A stretch of 64,000 nt of DNA from Flavobacteriaceae bacterium D16 (lineage in GTDB: Bacteria > Bacteroidota > Bacteroidia > Flavobacteriales > Flavobacteriaceae): the NCBI GenBank assembly GCA_021295155.1, contig JAJTJC010000036.1, positions 1,116,001 through 1,180,000 on the forward strand. Direction: 5' to 3'. The stretch's first letter is position 1. Each line of letters starts with the position of its first letter. The notes under the pieces were generated by a model, which made no database searches, had not been told where the DNA came from, and saw only the letters and a list, made by a program, of their open reading frames with translations. Position numbers and translations under genes: made by a program. Positions 26,954 through 36,574 of the stretch are shown one piece after another.

Positions 26954-27418
26954 ATGATATTGAAGGAGAAAGTAGCCTGGTTGTTAGAACAGGAGCTCAG
27001 CAATAGCCCCTCACTTTTTTTGATTGATTTCAAGGTAACACCGGGCAACGGCGTTAAAATTGTAATCGACGGAGATGAAGGAGTTCGTTTAAAAGACTGT
27101 GTTGCGCTTAGCCGGGCCATTGAAGGGGAACTGGATAGGGAAGAATATGATTTTTCCCTGGAAGTTACTTCTGCCGGAGCTACTGCCCCAATTGTCAATC
27201 CCAGGCAGTACCGAAAGAATATTGGCAGAAAACTGGCCGTCAGGACAGCAGAAAACAAGTTCGAAGGAAACCTTTCTGAGGCTGATGACAAGCGAATAGT
27301 ATTGGAATGGAAAACCAGGGAGCCCAAACCAGTAGGTAAGGGAAAGGTAACGGTATTAAAATCCCAGGAAATCCCGATAACGGAAATAGAAGAAGCAAAA
27401 GTAAAATTGAATTTTTAA
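26954..27418 (+). CDS. rimP: Ribosome maturation factor RimP
   Basis: 30S maturation factor, 154 residues from the ATG at 26954 (MILKEKVAWLLEQEL). The earlier in-frame ATG at 26918 would translate through the leader hairpin and is unlikely. The two-domain RimP pattern is visible: VTPGNGVKIVIDGDEGV, DCVALSRAIEGEL and the SAGATAPIVNPRQYRKNIGR segment that leads into the Sm-like C-terminal domain. It is first in rimP-nusA-infB, with nusA 10 bases downstream. Confidence 0.95.
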   Translation: MILKEKVAWLLEQELSNSPSLFLIDFKVTPGNGVKIVIDGDEGVRLKDCVALSRAIEGELDREEYDFSLEVTSAGATAPIVNPRQYRKNIGRKLAVRTAENKFEGNLSEADDKRIVLEWKTREPKPVGKGKVTVLKSQEIPITEIEEAKVKLNF

Positions 27419-27428
27419 TTAGTAGGAC

Positions 27429-28661
27429 ATGGAGAATATCGCATTGATTGAATCTTTCTCGGAATTTAAAGATGATAAGTTCATTGACAGGGTGACACTT
27501 ATGGCTATTTTGGAAGATGTATTCAGGAATGCTTTGAAAAAGAAGTTCGGATCTGATGATAATTTCGACATAATTATTAACCCTGATAAAGGAGATTTGG
27601 AAATATGGCGAAATAGGGTAGTTGTAGAAGATGGAGAAGTAGAAGAGCCCAATGAAGAAATCGAACTAAGCGAAGCCCGCAAAATCGAGCCCGATTTTGA
27701 GGTAGGAGAAGATGTGTCTGAAGAGGTTAAACTGGTAGATCTGGGAAGAAGAGCTATACTGGCTCTGCGCCAAAACCTGATATCCAAGATTCACGAGCAC
27801 GATAATACCACAATATACAAGCAATTCAAAGACCTGGAAGGGGAAATATATACTGCTGAGGTACACCATATTCGTCATAAAGCGATAATCCTTTTGGATG
27901 ATGAAGGGAATGAGATTATTCTACCGAAGGAAAAACAAATCCCTGCTGATTTCTTCAGAAAAGGAGATAATGTTCGCGGTATCATTGAAGGAGTAGAATT
28001 AAAGGGTAATAAACCCCTGATTATTATGTCCCGCACCTCACCTGTTTTCCTTGAACAACTGTTCTTCCAGGAAATTCCAGAGGTTTTCGACGGGCTGATT
28101 ACCATTAAAAAGGCAGTGCGCATCCCTGGGGAAAAAGCTAAGGTGGCTGTTGATTCCTATGATGATCGTATTGATCCTGTAGGAGCCTGTGTAGGGATGA
28201 AAGGTTCCCGAATACACGGTATTGTTCGTGAATTGGGCAATGAAAATATTGATGTGATCAATTGGACTAACAATCCACAACTTATGGTAACCCGAGCATT
28301 GAGTCCTGCTCGTGTCTCCTCCGTCAAGCTTAATGATGAGAATATGACGGCCCAGGTTTACCTGAAACCTGAAGAGGTTTCCAAGGCTATTGGACGAGGC
28401 GGTCATAATATCCGACTTGCGGGTCAACTTACTGGTTATGAGATTGATGTATTCAGAGAAGGCGTTGAAGAAGATGTGGAGTTGACCGAGTTCTCCGATG
28501 AGATTGAGGCCTGGGTTATTGAAGAGTTCAAGAAAATCGGGCTGGATACAGCTCGGAGTGTTCTGGAACAGGATGCGGATGACTTGGTTAAACGGACTGA
28601 TCTAGAGGAAGAAACTGTCCTCGATGTAGTACGTATACTCAAGGAAGAATTAGAAGATTAA
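27429..28661 (+). CDS. nusA: Transcription termination/antitermination factor NusA
   Basis: RNA polymerase-binding elongation factor, 410 residues. The N-terminal RNAP-binding domain is at about 1-125 (FKDDKFIDRVTLMAILEDVFRNAL). An S1 domain follows (about 130-200), then two KH domains (200-345) with DPVGACVGMKGSRIHGIVRELGNENIDV and ARVSSVKL...AIGRGGHNIRLA. The C-terminus has a short helical region with LDTARSVLEQDADDLV and no acidic AR repeats, which is normal outside proteobacteria. It lies between rimP and infB. Its likely target includes the hairpin in its own operon leader. Confidence 0.97.
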   Translation: MENIALIESFSEFKDDKFIDRVTLMAILEDVFRNALKKKFGSDDNFDIIINPDKGDLEIWRNRVVVEDGEVEEPNEEIELSEARKIEPDFEVGEDVSEEVKLVDLGRRAILALRQNLISKIHEHDNTTIYKQFKDLEGEIYTAEVHHIRHKAIILLDDEGNEIILPKEKQIPADFFRKGDNVRGIIEGVELKGNKPLIIMSRTSPVFLEQLFFQEIPEVFDGLITIKKAVRIPGEKAKVAVDSYDDRIDPVGACVGMKGSRIHGIVRELGNENIDVINWTNNPQLMVTRALSPARVSSVKLNDENMTAQVYLKPEEVSKAIGRGGHNIRLAGQLTGYEIDVFREGVEEDVELTEFSDEIEAWVIEEFKKIGLDTARSVLEQDADDLVKRTDLEEETVLDVVRILKEELED

Positions 28662-28703
28662 ACTTTATATTAGCACAGAATTTTAGAGAGGTAAAGCATA
28701 TTT

Positions 28704-31355
28704 ATGGCAAAAGGCGCAACAATAAGGCTTAATAAAGTACTTCGGGAACTCAATATCTCGTTGGACAGGGCGGTTGATTTCCTTGCATCTAAAGGACACG
28801 ACGTGGATGCCAGGCCAACAACTAAAATATCCGATGAGGTATATCAGGTGCTTTTGGATGAGTTTCAAACGGATATGTCCAAGAAAGCTGCCTCAATGGA
28901 AGTAGGTGAGGAGAAGCGGAAGGAGAAAGAAGCCTTACGATTGCAAATGGAGCAGGAACAGGAAGAGAAGCGTCTTGCCCGAGAAAAAAGAGCAGCTGCT
29001 CGTGAAGTGGTAAAAGCTAAGGTAGAATTAGCCGGACCTAAAAAGGTTGGCAAGATTGATCTGGATAAAAAGCCCAAAGCACCTGCCCCTAAGGCAGAGA
29101 CTCCGGCTTCACCGAAGGAAGCTGTCCAGGAAAAGCCTGTGGCTAAAAAAGAAGAAACGGTAAAAGAGGAGCCTGCAAAGGAAGAACCTCTAAAGGAAGA
29201 ACCTGCAAAGGAGGAACCACAATCCATTGAAACGCAGTACAAGAAATTATCCGGCCCAAAGATTATGGGCGACAAAATAGATCTTTCTAAATTCAAAAAG
29301 CCGAAAAAGAAGAAAGAAGAAACTGCACAACCCGATAAAGCCGAAAGGAAAAAACGCAGAAAGCGTATTGTCAGCAATAGAGAAACAGGCGGTGCACGAA
29401 CTAGGGGAGTCGGAAAGAAAGGGCAACGTTTTACAGCACCTAGGGTAGAGCCTACAGAGGAAGAAGTACAAAAACAAGTACGCGAAACCCTTGAAAAACT
29501 TCAGGGGAAATCCAAAAAAGGTAAAGGCGCCAAATACCGAAGGGATAAAAGGGAGTTACACCGTCAGCAGACGGAGAAGGACCTTGAACAACAAGAATTG
29601 GAGAGCAAAATCCTCAAGGTAACCGAGTTTGTTACCGTAGGGGAAGTGGCTACAATGATGGAAGTGCCCATCACCGATATAATTTCTGCCTGTATGTCGC
29701 TAGGAATTATGGTTACAATGAACCAGCGTCTGGATGCTGAAACCCTTTCTATTGTAGCAGATGAATTTGGCTACGAAGTAGAATTTGTAAAAGCCGATAT
29801 AGAAGAAACTATAGAAGAAGAGGTCGATGATCCGAAAGACCTCAAACCGCGAGCACCTATTGTTACCGTTATGGGGCATGTGGATCACGGTAAAACATCA
29901 TTGCTGGATTACATCCGACAGGAGAATGTAATAGCAGGTGAAAGCGGAGGTATTACCCAGCATATCGGTGCCTATGGTGTTTCCCTTACAAGTGGACAAA
30001 AGATTACCTTCCTGGATACCCCTGGTCACGAAGCCTTTACGGCGATGCGTGCGCGTGGTGCCCAGGTTACGGATATTGCCATAATCGTAATTGCCGCTGA
30101 TGACGATATTATGCCTCAAACCAAGGAGGCCATCAGTCATGCACAGGCTGCAGGTGTCCCTATTGTATTTGCGATTAACAAGATTGACCGCCCTACTGCT
30201 AATCCCGATAAGATTAAGGAAGGGCTTGCCAATATGAACCTCTTAGTGGAAGATTGGGGTGGAAAAATCCAGTCCCATGATATTTCTGCAAAAACAGGAG
30301 ACGGAGTTAAGGAATTACTGGAAAAGGTATTACTAGAAGCCGAATTACTGGAGCTGAAGGCCAATCCGGATAAACTGGCCAATGGTACAGTCGTAGAAGC
30401 CTTCCTGGACAAAGGTAGAGGATATGTATCTACCATCCTGGTACAAGGCGGGACCCTGAAGATTGGCGATTATGTTCTCGCGGGTACCTGTAGCGGAAAG
30501 ATAAGGGCTATGCAGGACGAGCGTGGCAAAACGGTTAAAGAGGCAGGACCTTCTACCCCTATTTCTATTTTGGGACTTGATGGTGCACCACAAGCCGGGG
30601 ATAAATTCAGTGTGCTGGAAGATGAAAGAGAGGCCAAACAAATTGCGGCCAAGAGAGGCCAGTTACAAAGAGAGCAAGCGGTTCGTACGCAAAGGCACAT
30701 TACCCTGGATGAAATTGGAAGGCGTATTGCCCTTGGTGAGTTTAAAGAATTGAACATTATCCTCAAAGGTGATGTGGACGGTTCGGTAGAAGCACTAACG
30801 GATTCCTTCCAGAAATTGTCAACCGACGAAATCCAGGTCAACATTATACACAAAGGTGTTGGAGCCATTACAGAATCTGATGTACTGCTGGCATCTGCCT
30901 CAGACGCCATTGTGATCGGGTTTAACGTGAGACCAATGGGTAACGCCCGTGATATAGCAGATAAGGAAGAAATCGATATCCGAATCTACTCCATTATCTA
31001 TGACGCTATCAATGACCTGAAGGACGCAATGGAAGGGATGCTTTCTCCTGAAATGAAGGAGGAGATTACCGGAACAGCTGAAATAAGGGAAACCTTCAAG
31101 ATTTCTAAAATCGGTACCATTGCAGGATGTATGGTTACCAGTGGTAAAGTGTTTCGAAATTCACAAATACGCCTTATTAGAGACGGAGTGGTAGTTTACA
31201 CAGGACTGTTGGCTTCCCTGAAAAGGTTTAAGGACGATGTGAAGGAAGTGTCAAAAGGCTATGACTGCGGACTGCAGATCAAGAACTATAATGATATCAA
31301 GATTGGAGATATTGTAGAAGCCTTCCAGGAAATAGCAGTTAAGAAAACCCTGTAA
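28704..31355 (+). CDS. infB: Translation initiation factor IF-2
   Basis: GTPase that places initiator tRNA on the ribosome, 883 residues. After a small N-terminal IF2N domain (1-55) comes a long Lys/Glu-rich region of about 200 residues with repeated KEEP units (near 29161-29220). A second IF2 N-domain follows near 295-345. The G domain begins near 390 with [18 protein letters not shown] and NKID. Domains II-IV complete the protein. The gene is 42 bases after nusA and ends the operon. The KEEP repeats may vary in length between strains. Confidence 0.98.
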   Translation: MAKGATIRLNKVLRELNISLDRAVDFLASKGHDVDARPTTKISDEVYQVLLDEFQTDMSKKAASMEVGEEKRKEKEALRLQMEQEQEEKRLAREKRAAAREVVKAKVELAGPKKVGKIDLDKKPKAPAPKAETPASPKEAVQEKPVAKKEETVKEEPAKEEPLKEEPAKEEPQSIETQYKKLSGPKIMGDKIDLSKFKKPKKKKEETAQPDKAERKKRRKRIVSNRETGGARTRGVGKKGQRFTAPRVEPTEEEVQKQVRETLEKLQGKSKKGKGAKYRRDKRELHRQQTEKDLEQQELESKILKVTEFVTVGEVATMMEVPITDIISACMSLGIMVTMNQRLDAETLSIVADEFGYEVEFVKADIEETIEEEVDDPKDLKPRAPIVTVMGHVDHGKTSLLDYIRQENVIAGESGGITQHIGAYGVSLTSGQKITFLDTPGHEAFTAMRARGAQVTDIAIIVIAADDDIMPQTKEAISHAQAAGVPIVFAINKIDRPTANPDKIKEGLANMNLLVEDWGGKIQSHDISAKTGDGVKELLEKVLLEAELLELKANPDKLANGTVVEAFLDKGRGYVSTILVQGGTLKIGDYVLAGTCSGKIRAMQDERGKTVKEAGPSTPISILGLDGAPQAGDKFSVLEDEREAKQIAAKRGQLQREQAVRTQRHITLDEIGRRIALGEFKELNIILKGDVDGSVEALTDSFQKLSTDEIQVNIIHKGVGAITESDVLLASASDAIVIGFNVRPMGNARDIADKEEIDIRIYSIIYDAINDLKDAMEGMLSPEMKEEITGTAEIRETFKISKIGTIAGCMVTSGKVFRNSQIRLIRDGVVVYTGLLASLKRFKDDVKEVSKGYDCGLQIKNYNDIKIGDIVEAFQEIAVKKTL

Positions 31356-31395
31356 ACCCTGTTCCCTTACTTTATATTAGGATAGGAATACCTGT

Positions 31396-31428
31396 AATAA
31401 ACACCGGTAGCAAATGCTATTGTTTATT
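31396..31428. repeat. Imperfect inverted repeat over the 3' end of the SPOR gene
   Basis: AATAAACA (31396-31403) pairs with TGTTTATT (31421-31428), and inside it TAGCA (31408-31412) pairs with TGCTA (31415-31419) with a 2-base loop. There is an unequal bulge of 4 against 1 base. It spans the stop codon of the minus-strand SPOR gene and lies 41 bases after infB. It could be a weak two-way terminator; no long T-run follows it. Confidence 0.4.
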
Positions 31429-31830
31429 CGTGCGGGATTCCGAATCTGGTTTAAGGATAAGCGCCGCCGGATATTTTTTTCGAACCTCCAGAAATTTCCG
31501 TTCAGCTTCCAACTTAGTTCTGAAACGTCCAATCCGCACGCGGTACGTTGGAGAATCAAAAATTATTTGGGGAGTCCATTGTGGGAAATCGATGCTCACC
31601 AGTGATTTAAGCTCCTCCGCTTCCTCGTAATTACCAAACCCTATCTGTATGGTATAGAAATCTGCCTGGGAATTGGTGATTTTGTATAACTCAACCAACC
31701 GATCAATTTTTGGATCCTGCTCTATAGTAACCGTTCCTTGCTGTGCATAGGTAAAAGACCAGCAAGTTAACAGTAGTATAAGGGTAGGCAGTGCATGCTT
31801 TATAGCGCTATTGTTGTGATAATTAGCCAT
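31417..31830 (-). CDS. Secreted SPOR-domain protein
   Basis: 137 residues: a signal peptide (about 1-30, hydrophobic LPTLILLLTCWSF, cleavage after TYAQ), a short spacer and one SPOR domain (about 58-130) with FYTIQIGFGNYEEAEEL and YRVRIGRFRTKLEAE. SPOR domains bind glycan strands stripped of peptides at sites of cell division, so a periplasmic peptidoglycan role is likely. A TACCTTTG element (31842-31835) ends only four bases before the ATG, so the mRNA may be leaderless. It is convergent with infB and divergent from the act operon. Confidence 0.9.
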   Translation of the reverse strand: MANYHNNSAIKHALPTLILLLTCWSFTYAQQGTVTIEQDPKIDRLVELYKITNSQADFYTIQIGFGNYEEAEELKSLVSIDFPQWTPQIIFDSPTYRVRIGRFRTKLEAERKFLEVRKKYPAALILKPDSESRTNKQ

Positions 31831-31941
31831 GGGACAAAGGTAATGGATTCGCCCAAAATCAAGGGAAAATCAAATTATTTAGAATAATTATAAATTATCT
31901 GTTATAAAGAATTTAACATTTTCAGAATAAAGTCAATGTTG

Positions 31942-31949
31942 TATTTTTG
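31942..31949 (+). promoter_or_regulatory. -7 element for the act-cox operon
   Basis: Exact TATTTTTG. A TTTC at 31920-31923 is 18 bases upstream, one mismatch to TTTG. Transcription would begin near 31956, giving an ~80-base leader before actA in which I see no strong hairpin. The 206-base gap is otherwise AT-rich and also holds the SPOR promoter on the other strand. Confidence 0.4.
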
Positions 31950-32036
31950 ACCACAATTTAAACGCCGAGGAATTACGTGTTTTTTCGATATTCACTGTAA
32001 TAATCGTGCCAAGATTTCGATAGAAACAAATCCAAT

Positions 32037-33410
32037 ATGAAAAAGGTTTCATACCGCAATCAAATCCTGACCATTTTCGGTAGTACTTTTATCTTCCTTT
32101 TACTTTTTTCTTCGTCCTTGTATGCCCAGGAAGAAGGCAGTGAAACAGCTGTTGCAGAGGAACAAGTCGTAGAAAATGCCGGAGGAGATCCGGTTAAAGG
32201 AAAACAATTGTTTAATCAGAACTGCGCAGCCTGTCATGCTTTGAACAGAAAAATGACGGGACCTGCCCTGGCCAATGTTGAGACTCGGCTTGCCGAAGAA
32301 GAAGGTTTGGACAAGGAGTGGTTATATTCCTGGATCAAAAACAGCGCTGGAATGATCAGTTCCGGAGATGCTTATTCGGTCAAGATATACAACGAATACA
32401 ATCAGGCAGCCATGACAGCCTTCCCAACGCTGTCTAATGCAGATATTGATGACATTCTGGCCTACACGGCAGCACCACCTCCTGCGCCAGCAGCAGCTAC
32501 AGCGGCCGCCGCTACGGGAGAAACAACTGGGTCTGATACCGGTATTAGCAATGAACTCATCCTTGGAGCCCTGATTGTGGTTTTTGCTTTACTTGTGATG
32601 ATGCTCATCCTGGTAAACAATACCCTGAGGCGCATAGCTGAAGCTAATGGAGTGGTATTGGAAAAAGCAAAAGCTGAAAAACGCATGCCGTTATGGAAAG
32701 CATTTGCCAAGAATCAATTTCTGGTTTTGGTTTCCTCTATCTTCCTATTATTAGCAGCAGCCTATTTTGCTTATGGTTGGTTTATGCAGGTAGGTATAGA
32801 TCAGGGTTACGCACCCATACAACCCATACACTATTCTCATAAGATCCATGCAGGAGATAACAAAATTGAATGTAAATACTGTCACTCGTCTGCACGAGTG
32901 TCTAAGCATTCTGGAATACCTGCTCTTAATGTTTGTATGAATTGTCACAAATCGATCTACGAATACAAGGGCAATCCCGAAGGACCAACTGCAGAAGATT
33001 TAGCCAAAGGTTATACCAACGAATTTTACACAGCTGAGATCAAGAAATTGTATAAGGCTGTAGGATGGGATGAAGAAAATCAGAGCTACACCGGAGAATC
33101 ACAACCTGTAGAATGGGTGAGGATTCACAATTTACCAGACCTGGCTTACTTTAACCATGCACAGCATGTGACGGTTGGAGCTATTGAATGCCAGACCTGT
33201 CATGGACCGGTAGAAGAAATGGAAATTATGTACCAGTACGCTCCACTTACAATGGGTTGGTGTATCAACTGCCACAGGGAAACCAACGTAAAGGTGGAAG
33301 ATAACGGGTATTATGAAAAAATTCATGAGGCACTTTCCAAGAAATATGGCGTAGATAAACTTACAGCGGCACAAATGGGTGGCCTCGAATGTGGTAAGTG
33401 TCACTATTAA
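32037..33410 (+). CDS. actA: Alternative complex III subunit ActA, hexaheme form
   Basis: Multiheme cytochrome c of alternative complex III, which passes electrons from quinol to cytochrome oxidase. The 457 residues have a signal peptide (to about 30), then a mono-heme cytochrome domain (NQNCAACHALNRKMTGPAL). An Ala/Pro/Thr-rich linker and a membrane span near 180-200 follow, with a second span near 225-250. Last comes a periplasmic multiheme domain with CKYCH, CMNCH, CQTCH, CINCH and CGKCH. That is six CxxCH sites, one more than the five of a classic pentaheme ActA, because of the extra N-terminal domain. It is first of actABCDEF-coxBA. Confidence 0.93.
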   Translation: MKKVSYRNQILTIFGSTFIFLLLFSSSLYAQEEGSETAVAEEQVVENAGGDPVKGKQLFNQNCAACHALNRKMTGPALANVETRLAEEEGLDKEWLYSWIKNSAGMISSGDAYSVKIYNEYNQAAMTAFPTLSNADIDDILAYTAAPPPAPAAATAAAATGETTGSDTGISNELILGALIVVFALLVMMLILVNNTLRRIAEANGVVLEKAKAEKRMPLWKAFAKNQFLVLVSSIFLLLAAAYFAYGWFMQVGIDQGYAPIQPIHYSHKIHAGDNKIECKYCHSSARVSKHSGIPALNVCMNCHKSIYEYKGNPEGPTAEDLAKGYTNEFYTAEIKKLYKAVGWDEENQSYTGESQPVEWVRIHNLPDLAYFNHAQHVTVGAIECQTCHGPVEEMEIMYQYAPLTMGWCINCHRETNVKVEDNGYYEKIHEALSKKYGVDKLTAAQMGGLECGKCHY

Positions 33411-33446
33411 GATTAAAGTACAAGAAGCGAAACAGACGTAAACAGC

Positions 33447-36400
33447 ATGGCATCAAACAAAAGATATTGGAAGAGTGAAGCGGAACTAAATCCGAATGAT
33501 TCCATTATTGAGACGCTAAGACAAAACGAATTTCCCGAGCAAATTCCGGTTGATGAGTTCCTTGGTGATAAGGAAGGGCTTTCCGAGGGCAATACAAACC
33601 GAAGGGATTTTCTTAAATACGTAGGGTTTAGTACTGCAGCGGCTACTATGGCTGCTTGTGAAGGCCCGGTTAGGAAATCTATCCCTTATGTGGTGCAGCC
33701 AGAGCGTATTGTACCTGGGGTGGCTAATTATTACGCCACAACCATTGCCAATGGATTTGATTTTGCAAGTATTCTTATCAAAACCAGGGAAGGAAGACCC
33801 ATTAAGGTAGAGAACAATAAAGACGCTAAAACCCTGGGAAGTGCCAATGCACGTATTCAGGCTTCAGTATTGTCTCTGTATGACAGTACACGACTTCAAG
33901 GCCCAGCCGCCAATGGGAACTCCATTGAATGGGATGCCCTTGATGCTGCAGCAAAAGCAAAGTTTGCTTCCCTTCAGGCTTCAGGCGGGCAAATAGCTTT
34001 CCTGACACAAACTTATGCCAGTCCGTCTACAAGCAGGTTGATTGGTGAATTCAAAGAAAAATTCGGGAACGTAAACCATGTTAGTTACGATGCAATCTCA
34101 GAAGAGGCTGCTTTAAAAGCATACGAAGCAAAATATGGCTCCAGAGCGCTCGCTGATTACGATTTTAGTAAGGCTGAGCTCATTGTTTCTTTTGGAGCTG
34201 ATTTCCTTTCCGATTGGCAGGGAGGCGGATATGATTCCAGCTATGCCAGAGGCAGAGTGCCTGCTGAAGGTAAAATGTCGCGGCATATTCAGTTTGAATC
34301 GAACATGTCCCTTACCGGGGCCAATGCAGATAAGCGTGTACCACTCACTCCTACTGAACAAAAGAAAGCACTGGCCAGCCTGTTCGGCCAACTCAATGGC
34401 AGTAGTGTAAGTACAGACCTTAAAGAGTCTATAAAGGAAGCCGTAGATCAGGCCTCAGAGCAGATCAGAAAGGCTGGAGCCAAAGCCGTTGTAGTGACCG
34501 GATTAAATGACCTGGATGCCCAGAAGCTGGTTCTTGCCATCAACAATATGCTCAACAGTGAAGCTTTTGATGCTTCTTCCCCACGATATATCAGGCAAGG
34601 AAATAGCGAAGCGCTAAACACCCTTATCCAGGACATGAAATCTGGAAATGTTGGTGCACTGATCATGGATGGAGTGAACCCCATGTTTACCCTGCCCAAC
34701 GCAGAAGAATTTGCCGGAGCTGTTGCCAAGGTAGATATGACGGTTGCTTTCTCCACAAATGAGAACGAAACAACTGAGATTTGTCAGTATATCGCAGCTT
34801 CCAACCACTACCTGGAAAGCTGGGGCGATGTTGAAATGAAAAAAGGCCATTACAGCCTTACTCAGCCAGCTATCCGTGAATTATTCGATACCAGACAATT
34901 CCAGCAGGCAGTACTTGGCTGGATGGATAGCGAGCAAACCTATTACGAATACATAAAAGATACCTGGACCTCTGGTATCCTTGGAGAAAATTCCTGGGAT
35001 AAGGCACTTCATGATGGCGTTTATGCCGCTAATGGTGAAACAGATGGCTCAACATCTTCTTCTGTTCAAGAAGAAGAGGTGGCAGCTGCAGACATGGAGG
35101 ACATGGCGGCTTCCGTGCAACGCCTTGCCAGTACTGCAGGCTCAGAAATGGAGCTTACCCTTTACTCCAAGGTGGGTATGGGAGACGGTCAACAAGCCGG
35201 AAACCCATGGCTGCAGGAATTCCCTGACCCTATTACACGGGTATCCTGGGATAACTACCTGACTATTTCGCGCTCGGATGCAGACAAATTAGGTTTTGTA
35301 AATGAAAATGCAGCCAACGGTGGTTTGGATGGTAGCTATGCTAAGGTAACCGTAAATGGGGTTAGCCTTAATAAAGTTCCTGTAATTATCCAACCCGGAC
35401 AAGCACCAGGGACTATTGGTATGGCTTTGGGATATGGTAGGCGAGTAGGGATGAAACCCGAAATGATGACCGGGGTAAATGCCTATAAGCTCTATAATCA
35501 GTTTAATAATATTCAATCCGTGCAACTGGAGAAATCCTCCGGAATGCATGAGTTTGCCTGTATACAATTGCACAAGACCCTGATGGGTAGGGGTGATATC
35601 ATTAAGGAAACTACCCTGGAGATCTTCAATACCAAGGACCATACAGAATGGAATCCGGTCCCTAAGGTTTCACTGGACCACCAGGAAGTTCCTGCAACAA
35701 CAGTTGATTTATGGGACAGTTTTGATCGGTCTATAGGACATCATTTCAATATGTCCATCGATCTTAATGCCTGTACCGGTTGCGGAGCTTGTGTTATTGC
35801 CTGTCATGCAGAAAATAACGTACCGGTAGTTGGAAAACGAGAGGTAAGACGTTCAAGGGATATGCACTGGTTGCGTATAGACCGGTATTATTCTTCGGAA
35901 GATACCTTCACTGAGGATGTTGAGAAGAAAGATGATATTTCTGGAGCAATTGAATCCAAAGTTGGATTCGGGGAAATGGAGCAGGCTGCAGCCAATCCGC
36001 AGGTAGCATTCCAGCCGGTAATGTGCCAGCACTGTAACCACGCACCATGTGAAACGGTTTGTCCGGTTGCAGCAACCACACATAGCCGACAGGGGCAAAA
36101 CCACATGGCGTACAATAGATGTGTTGGTACCCGTTATTGTGCAAATAACTGCCCATATAAAGTAAGACGATTTAACTGGTTCCTCTTTAATAACAATGAC
36201 GAGTTCGATTACCATTTTAATAACGACCTCGGTAAGATGGTTATTAACCCGGATGTGACAGTAAGGTCCAGAGGGGTAATTGAAAAATGCTCACTTTGTA
36301 TCCAAATGACTCAAAAAACTATTCTGGATGCCAAAAAAGAAGGTCGTGAGATCAAAGACGGCGAATTCCAGACGGCTTGTTCCAATGCATGTAGCAGTGG

Positions 36401-36548
36401 AGCCATTGTTTTTGGAGATATTAACGATAAGGAAAGCCAGGTAGCTAAATTGAAGGAAAGTGACCGCATGTACCACTTGTTGGAAAATGTGGGAACTAAA
36501 CCCAATGTTTTCTACCACGTACAAGTGAGGAACACCGAAGAAGCATAA
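33447..36548 (+). CDS. actB: Alternative complex III subunit ActB (molybdopterin-like plus Fe-S)
   Basis: 1033-residue periplasmic subunit. Residues 1-740 resemble a molybdopterin oxidoreductase, but this part is known to lack the cofactor in characterised ActB. Residues from about 770 form a ferredoxin-like domain with four cysteine groups (CTGCGACVIAC, CQHCNHAPCETVC, CVGTRYCANNC, CSLC with CSNAC), predicted to hold four Fe-S clusters. A twin-arginine motif NRRDFLK starts at residue 51, well inside the chain, and is followed by MAAC (Cys71), a possible lipid anchor. It is 36 bases after actA. Confidence 0.95.
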   Translation: MASNKRYWKSEAELNPNDSIIETLRQNEFPEQIPVDEFLGDKEGLSEGNTNRRDFLKYVGFSTAAATMAACEGPVRKSIPYVVQPERIVPGVANYYATTIANGFDFASILIKTREGRPIKVENNKDAKTLGSANARIQASVLSLYDSTRLQGPAANGNSIEWDALDAAAKAKFASLQASGGQIAFLTQTYASPSTSRLIGEFKEKFGNVNHVSYDAISEEAALKAYEAKYGSRALADYDFSKAELIVSFGADFLSDWQGGGYDSSYARGRVPAEGKMSRHIQFESNMSLTGANADKRVPLTPTEQKKALASLFGQLNGSSVSTDLKESIKEAVDQASEQIRKAGAKAVVVTGLNDLDAQKLVLAINNMLNSEAFDASSPRYIRQGNSEALNTLIQDMKSGNVGALIMDGVNPMFTLPNAEEFAGAVAKVDMTVAFSTNENETTEICQYIAASNHYLESWGDVEMKKGHYSLTQPAIRELFDTRQFQQAVLGWMDSEQTYYEYIKDTWTSGILGENSWDKALHDGVYAANGETDGSTSSSVQEEEVAAADMEDMAASVQRLASTAGSEMELTLYSKVGMGDGQQAGNPWLQEFPDPITRVSWDNYLTISRSDADKLGFVNENAANGGLDGSYAKVTVNGVSLNKVPVIIQPGQAPGTIGMALGYGRRVGMKPEMMTGVNAYKLYNQFNNIQSVQLEKSSGMHEFACIQLHKTLMGRGDIIKETTLEIFNTKDHTEWNPVPKVSLDHQEVPATTVDLWDSFDRSIGHHFNMSIDLNACTGCGACVIACHAENNVPVVGKREVRRSRDMHWLRIDRYYSSEDTFTEDVEKKDDISGAIESKVGFGEMEQAAANPQVAFQPVMCQHCNHAPCETVCPVAATTHSRQGQNHMAYNRCVGTRYCANNCPYKVRRFNWFLFNNNDEFDYHFNNDLGKMVINPDVTVRSRGVIEKCSLCIQMTQKTILDAKKEGREIKDGEFQTACSNACSSGAIVFGDINDKESQVAKLKESDRMYHLLENVGTKPNVFYHVQVRNTEEA

Positions 36549-36574
36549 TCAACATAATAAACTAAATACAATAT

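Noticed and set aside
29161-29220. KEEP repeats in infB as a mobile or regulatory repeat
   Set aside because: Short in-frame Lys/Glu/Pro repeats are normal in the IF2 N-terminal linker.
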